Of a DNA stretch of 64,000 nucleotides, positions 60,959-64,000 are shown piece after piece (within the stretch, counting starts at the first letter, position 1; every line of letters begins with the position of its first letter). Origin of the DNA: Streptomyces sp. TLI_146 (GTDB lineage: Bacteria > Actinomycetota > Actinomycetes > Streptomycetales > Streptomycetaceae); the NCBI RefSeq assembly GCF_002846415.1, contig NZ_PJMX01000001.1:7006001-7070000 (forward strand), in the 5' to 3' direction. Under the pieces are notes generated by a model. It did not search any database, had not been told where the DNA came from, and worked only from the letters and a program-made list of their open reading frames with translations. The position numbers and the translations under genes are program-made.

Positions 60959-62089
60959 GTGAGCGAACTGCATCCGATTCCCCTGGCTTCCTTCACCGGT
61001 GACGCCAGCCCCTACGGCGGCGGCGACCCGTACGCGGACTACCGCACCGCCGACTTCCCGTTCACGCGGTACGCCGACCTCGCCGACCGGCGCCTGGGCG
61101 CGGGCGTCATCGCCGCCAACGACGAGTTCTTCGCCGAGCGCGAGAACCTCCTCAAGCCCGACGCCGCCGAGTTCGACCCCGAGCACTTCGGCCACAAGGG
61201 CAAGATCATGGACGGCTGGGAGACCCGCCGCCGCCGCGGCGTCTCGGCCGCCGTGCCCCACCCCACCGACGACGACCACGACTGGGCGCTGGTACGCCTG
61301 GGCGCCCCCGGGGTGGTGCGCGGCATCGTCGTCGACACCGCCCACTTCCGCGGCAACTACCCGCAGGCCGTCTCCGTCGAGGCCACCTCGGTGGCGGGCT
61401 CCCCGTCGCCCGAGGACCTGCTCGCCGACGACGTGAAGTGGGTGACCCTGGTACCGCGTACGGCGGTCGGCGGCCACGCGGCCAACGGGTTCGCCGTCGA
61501 CGTCGAGCAGCGCTTCACGCATCTGCGCGTCAACCAGCACCCCGACGGCGGCATCGCCCGGCTGCGCGTCTACGGCGAGGTCGCCCCGGACCCGCAGTGG
61601 CTCGCCGTGCTCGGCACCTTCGACCTCGCGGCGCTGGAGAACGGCGCCCAGGTCGAGGACGCCTCGGACCGCTTCTACTCGCCCGCCACCAACACCATCC
61701 AGCCGGGCCGCTCCCGCAAGATGGACGACGGCTGGGAGACCCGCCGCCGCCGCGACAAGGGCAACGACTGGATCCGCTACCGGCTGGCGGCGCAGTCCGA
61801 GATCCGCGCGGTCGAGATCGACACCGCCTACCTCAAGGGCAACTCGGCGGGCTGGGCGGCGCTCTCCGTGCGCGACGGCGAGTCGGGCGAGTGGCGCGAG
61901 GTCCTGCCCCGCACCCGCCTCCAGCCCGACACCAACCACCGGTTCGTGCTGGACGCCCCCGCGGTGGCCACGCATGTACGCGTCGACATCTTCCCCGACG
62001 GCGGCATCTCCCGCCTGCGTCTGTTCGGCTCGCTCACGAGCGACGGCGCGGCGCGGCTGAACGCCCGCCACCAGGAGCTGGGCGGCTGA
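60959..62089 (+). CDS. alc: Allantoicase
   Basis: 376 aa. Two tandem jelly-roll allantoicase repeats: GKIMDGWETRRRRG ... DWALVRLGAPGVVRGIVVDTAHFRGNYPQAVSVEA ... HLRVNQHPDGGIARLRVYGEV (residues 80-215), and again RKMDDGWETRRRRDKGNDWIRYRLAAQSEIRAVEIDTAYLKGNSAGWAALS ... VRVDIFPDGGISRLRLFG (255-360). Hydrolyses allantoate to ureidoglycolate and urea. GTG 60959, AAGGAA upstream. Second gene of the allB operon. Confidence 0.94.
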   Translation: MSELHPIPLASFTGDASPYGGGDPYADYRTADFPFTRYADLADRRLGAGVIAANDEFFAERENLLKPDAAEFDPEHFGHKGKIMDGWETRRRRGVSAAVPHPTDDDHDWALVRLGAPGVVRGIVVDTAHFRGNYPQAVSVEATSVAGSPSPEDLLADDVKWVTLVPRTAVGGHAANGFAVDVEQRFTHLRVNQHPDGGIARLRVYGEVAPDPQWLAVLGTFDLAALENGAQVEDASDRFYSPATNTIQPGRSRKMDDGWETRRRRDKGNDWIRYRLAAQSEIRAVEIDTAYLKGNSAGWAALSVRDGESGEWREVLPRTRLQPDTNHRFVLDAPAVATHVRVDIFPDGGISRLRLFGSLTSDGAARLNARHQELGG

Positions 62090-62144
62090 CGACACCGGGG
62101 CGCTCCGCTGGGGTGCCGGTGATTCGGCTGCGGGCCGTCCCCAA

Positions 62145-62270
62145 CTGGTCGCGCCCACGCGGCGGAGCCGCAAATGTCACAGCCCCGCGCCCCTGAGAAT
62201 CCCGCTGCGCGGCAATCCCCTGGGCGCCCCGAAGGGGCGCTTTTAGGGGCGCGGGGAACTGCGCTACCAG
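62145..62270. repeat. Streptomycete intergenic inverted repeat, copy 3 (interrupted)
   Basis: The left arm starts CTGGTCGCGC as in copies 1 and 2, but is split by about 28 bp of unrelated sequence before CCCCGCGCCCCTGAGAA. The right arm ends AGGGGCGCGGGGAACTGCGC-TACCAG. Interior matches copy 2. Located between alc and the kinase gene. Confidence 0.8.
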
Positions 62271-62372
62271 CCACAGACAACCCGCAGCCGAAAGTCGCGA
62301 CCCGTACGACTTTGGTAGCGCGCCCCCGGCGGAACCTGCCTTACCGCCCCTGACCTGCGTAGCTTGGGTGGT

Positions 62373-63605
62373 ATGAACCGCGCTGGTCCCGAATACCGCT
62401 GGCTGCTGCCCTCCGCCGTCGTCGCCCCCGAGCTGCCGGGCGACCGCTCCGAGGGGCGCGGGCCGCGCCGTACCGTACGGGACTGGGTCGTCGACACCTG
62501 CGCGTTCCTCTGCGCCGCGCTGATCGGCGTGCTCGCCGCCGACGCCATGAACCAGGCGTCCGACTACCCCGAGACCCTTCAGGCCGTCGACCAGTTGGCG
62601 GGGGCCCTCGCCTGCTGCGCGGTCTGGCTGCGCAGGCGGTGGCCCGTGGGGCTCGCGGCGGTGCTGGTCGCCGTCACCATCGTGGTGCCGGTCGCCTCCG
62701 GCGCGCTGCTCGTCGCCCTGTTCAGCCTGGCCGTGCACCGGCCGCTCAAGCCCGCCGTCGCGCTCGTCGGCGCCGCCGCCCTGGCCAGCGCCGTGGTCCA
62801 GCCGGTGGTCCGCCCCGACCCGCACACCAGCCTGCTGGCCAACGCGATCACCGGCACGGTGATGGTCCTCCTCTCCACCGGCTGGGGCATGCTCGTACGC
62901 GCCCGGCGCCAGCTCGTCGTGGCGCTGCGCGAGCGGGCCGTGCGCGCCGAGGCGGAGGCGGCGCTGCGGGCCGAGAACGCCCAGCGGCTCGCCCGCGAGG
63001 CCATCGCCCGTGAGATGCACGACGTGCTGGCCCACCGGCTCACCCTGCTCAGCGTGCACGCGGGCGCCCTGGAGTTCCGCCCGGACGCGCCCCCGGCCGA
63101 AGTCGCCCGCGCCGCCGGGGTGATCCGCGACAGCGCCCACGAGGCCCTCCAGGACCTGCGCCAGATCATCGGCGTGCTGCGCAGCCCCGACGAGGGGGCC
63201 GAGGACCGCCCCCAGCCGACGCTCGCGACCCTGGACGCGCTGGTCGCCGAGTCCCGCGAGGCCGGGATGAAGGTCACCCTGGACAGCCGGATCGGGGATC
63301 CGGACGGCGTCCCGGCGGCCACCGGGCGCAACGCCTACCGCATCGCCCAGGAAGCCCTCACCAACGCCCGCAAGCACGCGCCCGGCGCCGAGGTCACGGT
63401 GACCGTCACCGGCAGCCCGGGCGACGGGCTCACCGTCGAGGTGCGCAACCCGGCGCCCGTCGGCGACGTACCGAAGGTGCCCGGGTCGGGGCAGGGGCTG
63501 ATCGGGCTGACCGAGCGCGCCACGCTCGCGGGCGGCCGCCTGGAGCACGGGCACACGCCCGGTGGCGGGTTCGAGGTCCGCGCCTGGCTACCGTGGCCCC
63601 CATGA
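62373..63605 (+). CDS. Sensor histidine kinase (HisKA_3 family)
   Basis: 410 aa. Four to five hydrophobic helices (residues 45-175), coiled coil RRQLVVALRERAVRAEAEAALRAENAQRLAREAIA, then the phospho-His box REMHDVLAHRLTLLSVHAG (about residue 215). ATPase motifs are NARKHA and GSGQGLIGLTERA; the segment between them (VRNPAP) replaces the usual D-x-G-x-G, as in many actinobacterial DesK-like kinases. ATG 62373. Stop overlaps the response regulator start. Confidence 0.9.
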   Translation: MNRAGPEYRWLLPSAVVAPELPGDRSEGRGPRRTVRDWVVDTCAFLCAALIGVLAADAMNQASDYPETLQAVDQLAGALACCAVWLRRRWPVGLAAVLVAVTIVVPVASGALLVALFSLAVHRPLKPAVALVGAAALASAVVQPVVRPDPHTSLLANAITGTVMVLLSTGWGMLVRARRQLVVALRERAVRAEAEAALRAENAQRLAREAIAREMHDVLAHRLTLLSVHAGALEFRPDAPPAEVARAAGVIRDSAHEALQDLRQIIGVLRSPDEGAEDRPQPTLATLDALVAESREAGMKVTLDSRIGDPDGVPAATGRNAYRIAQEALTNARKHAPGAEVTVTVTGSPGDGLTVEVRNPAPVGDVPKVPGSGQGLIGLTERATLAGGRLEHGHTPGGGFEVRAWLPWPP

Positions 63606-64000
63606 CCATCCGGCTCCTGGTCGTCGACGACGACCCCCTCGTCCGCGCGGGACTCACCTTCATGCTCGGCGGCTCCGACGACCTGGAGATCGTGGGGGAG
63701 GCCTCCGACGGCTCCCAGGTCGAGGAGCTGACCGACCGGCTGCGCCCGGACGTGGTCCTGATGGACATCCGGATGCCCAACGTCGACGGGCTCACCGCCA
63801 CCGAGACCCTGCGCGCCCGCCCCGACGCCCCCGAGGTCATCGTCCTGACCACCTTCCACGCCGACGAGCAGGTGGTACGGGCGCTGCGCGCGGGCGCCGC
63901 CGGGTTCGTCCTGAAGGACACCGCGCCCGCCGAGATCGTCGCCGCCGTACGCCGGGTGGCGGCGGGCGAGCCGGTGCTCTCCCCGGCCGTCACCCGCCAG
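63602..64000 (+). CDS. NarL-type response regulator, N-terminal part (3' end outside window)
   Basis: 133 residues are present, starting at ATG 63602 which overlaps the kinase TGA (ATGA). Receiver domain: LLVVDDDPLVRAGL, phospho-Asp in VVLMDIRMPNVDG (about residue 54), Thr in VIVLTTFHADE, Lys in FVLKDTAPAEI. The HTH should follow beyond the window. Forms a two-component pair with the kinase; no target gene visible. Confidence 0.9.
   Translation, partial: MTIRLLVVDDDPLVRAGLTFMLGGSDDLEIVGEASDGSQVEELTDRLRPDVVLMDIRMPNVDGLTATETLRARPDAPEVIVLTTFHADEQVVRALRAGAAGFVLKDTAPAEIVAAVRRVAAGEPVLSPAVTRQ

Overview
The window is high-GC actinobacterial DNA and almost certainly comes from a Streptomyces chromosome. 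Nearly every third codon position is G or C, GTG starts and GTGA/ATGA overlaps are common, and there are XRE/DUF5753-type gene sets, SAV_915, DUF5955 and TIGR03086 family proteins, a GH46 chitosanase, and three copies of a long intergenic hairpin common in streptomycetes. No rRNA, tRNA, CRISPR array, intact transposase or integrase was recognised.

Layout. 1-4.2 kb: the 3' end of a PEP/pyruvate-binding protein coupled to an MFS exporter, an exported HAD-like protein and a PAP2 membrane phosphatase, with several short tandem repeats. 4.7-13.9 kb: an accessory island with a 47-aa cysteine/histidine protein, a GmrSD-type (DUF262 + HNH) nuclease, a membrane-anchored Mrr-like nuclease, and an EACC1 - caspase - SF1 helicase conflict module whose caspase-helicase gene is split by an apparent -1 frameshift. 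An ARMT1-like phosphatase closes the island. 14-23.7 kb: CorA transporter (its start region is tandemly duplicated five times), a frameshifted winged-helix (AlkZ/YcaQ-like) gene, a LysA-type decarboxylase, two coupled acyl-CoA synthetases, and a zinc-ribbon/nuclease-fold protein. 26-30 kb: an XRE/DUF6879 regulatory cassette and small membrane or lipoprotein genes. 40-47 kb: chitosanase with a CsnR-type operator, TMEM175 channel, Lrp regulator, exporter, FN3 lipoprotein, FAD monooxygenase. 49-58 kb: MocR regulator, universal stress protein, a C70-like cysteine protease with a duplicated stand-alone N-terminal domain, a two-component system and an ABC transporter. The right end is another NarL-type two-component pair.

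The dominant theme is purine-ring catabolism to central metabolites, spread over about 38 kb in several units: nucleobase permease, guanine/8-oxoguanine deaminase, UraD-UraH-uricase, AllB-allantoicase, then disposal of glyoxylate through Gcl, Hyi and GlxR or through malate synthase. Catalase (for the H2O2 made by uricase) and a MocA-like cytidylyltransferase (plausibly for xanthine dehydrogenase) accompany it. Ureidoglycolate lyase and xanthine dehydrogenase themselves are not in the window. An IclR-family AllR candidate sits divergently from allB.

Two operator families were read directly. First, TTCC-N7-GGAA palindromes in pairs spaced exactly 21 bp lie before gcl, hyi-glxR, aceB and allR/allB. 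Second, a 15-bp palindrome TCAACA-N3-TGTTGA lies before the catalase, the uraD-uraH-uricase operon and (diverged) aceB and allB, where it overlaps plausible -35 boxes. Together they suggest a two-layer purine/glyoxylate regulon.
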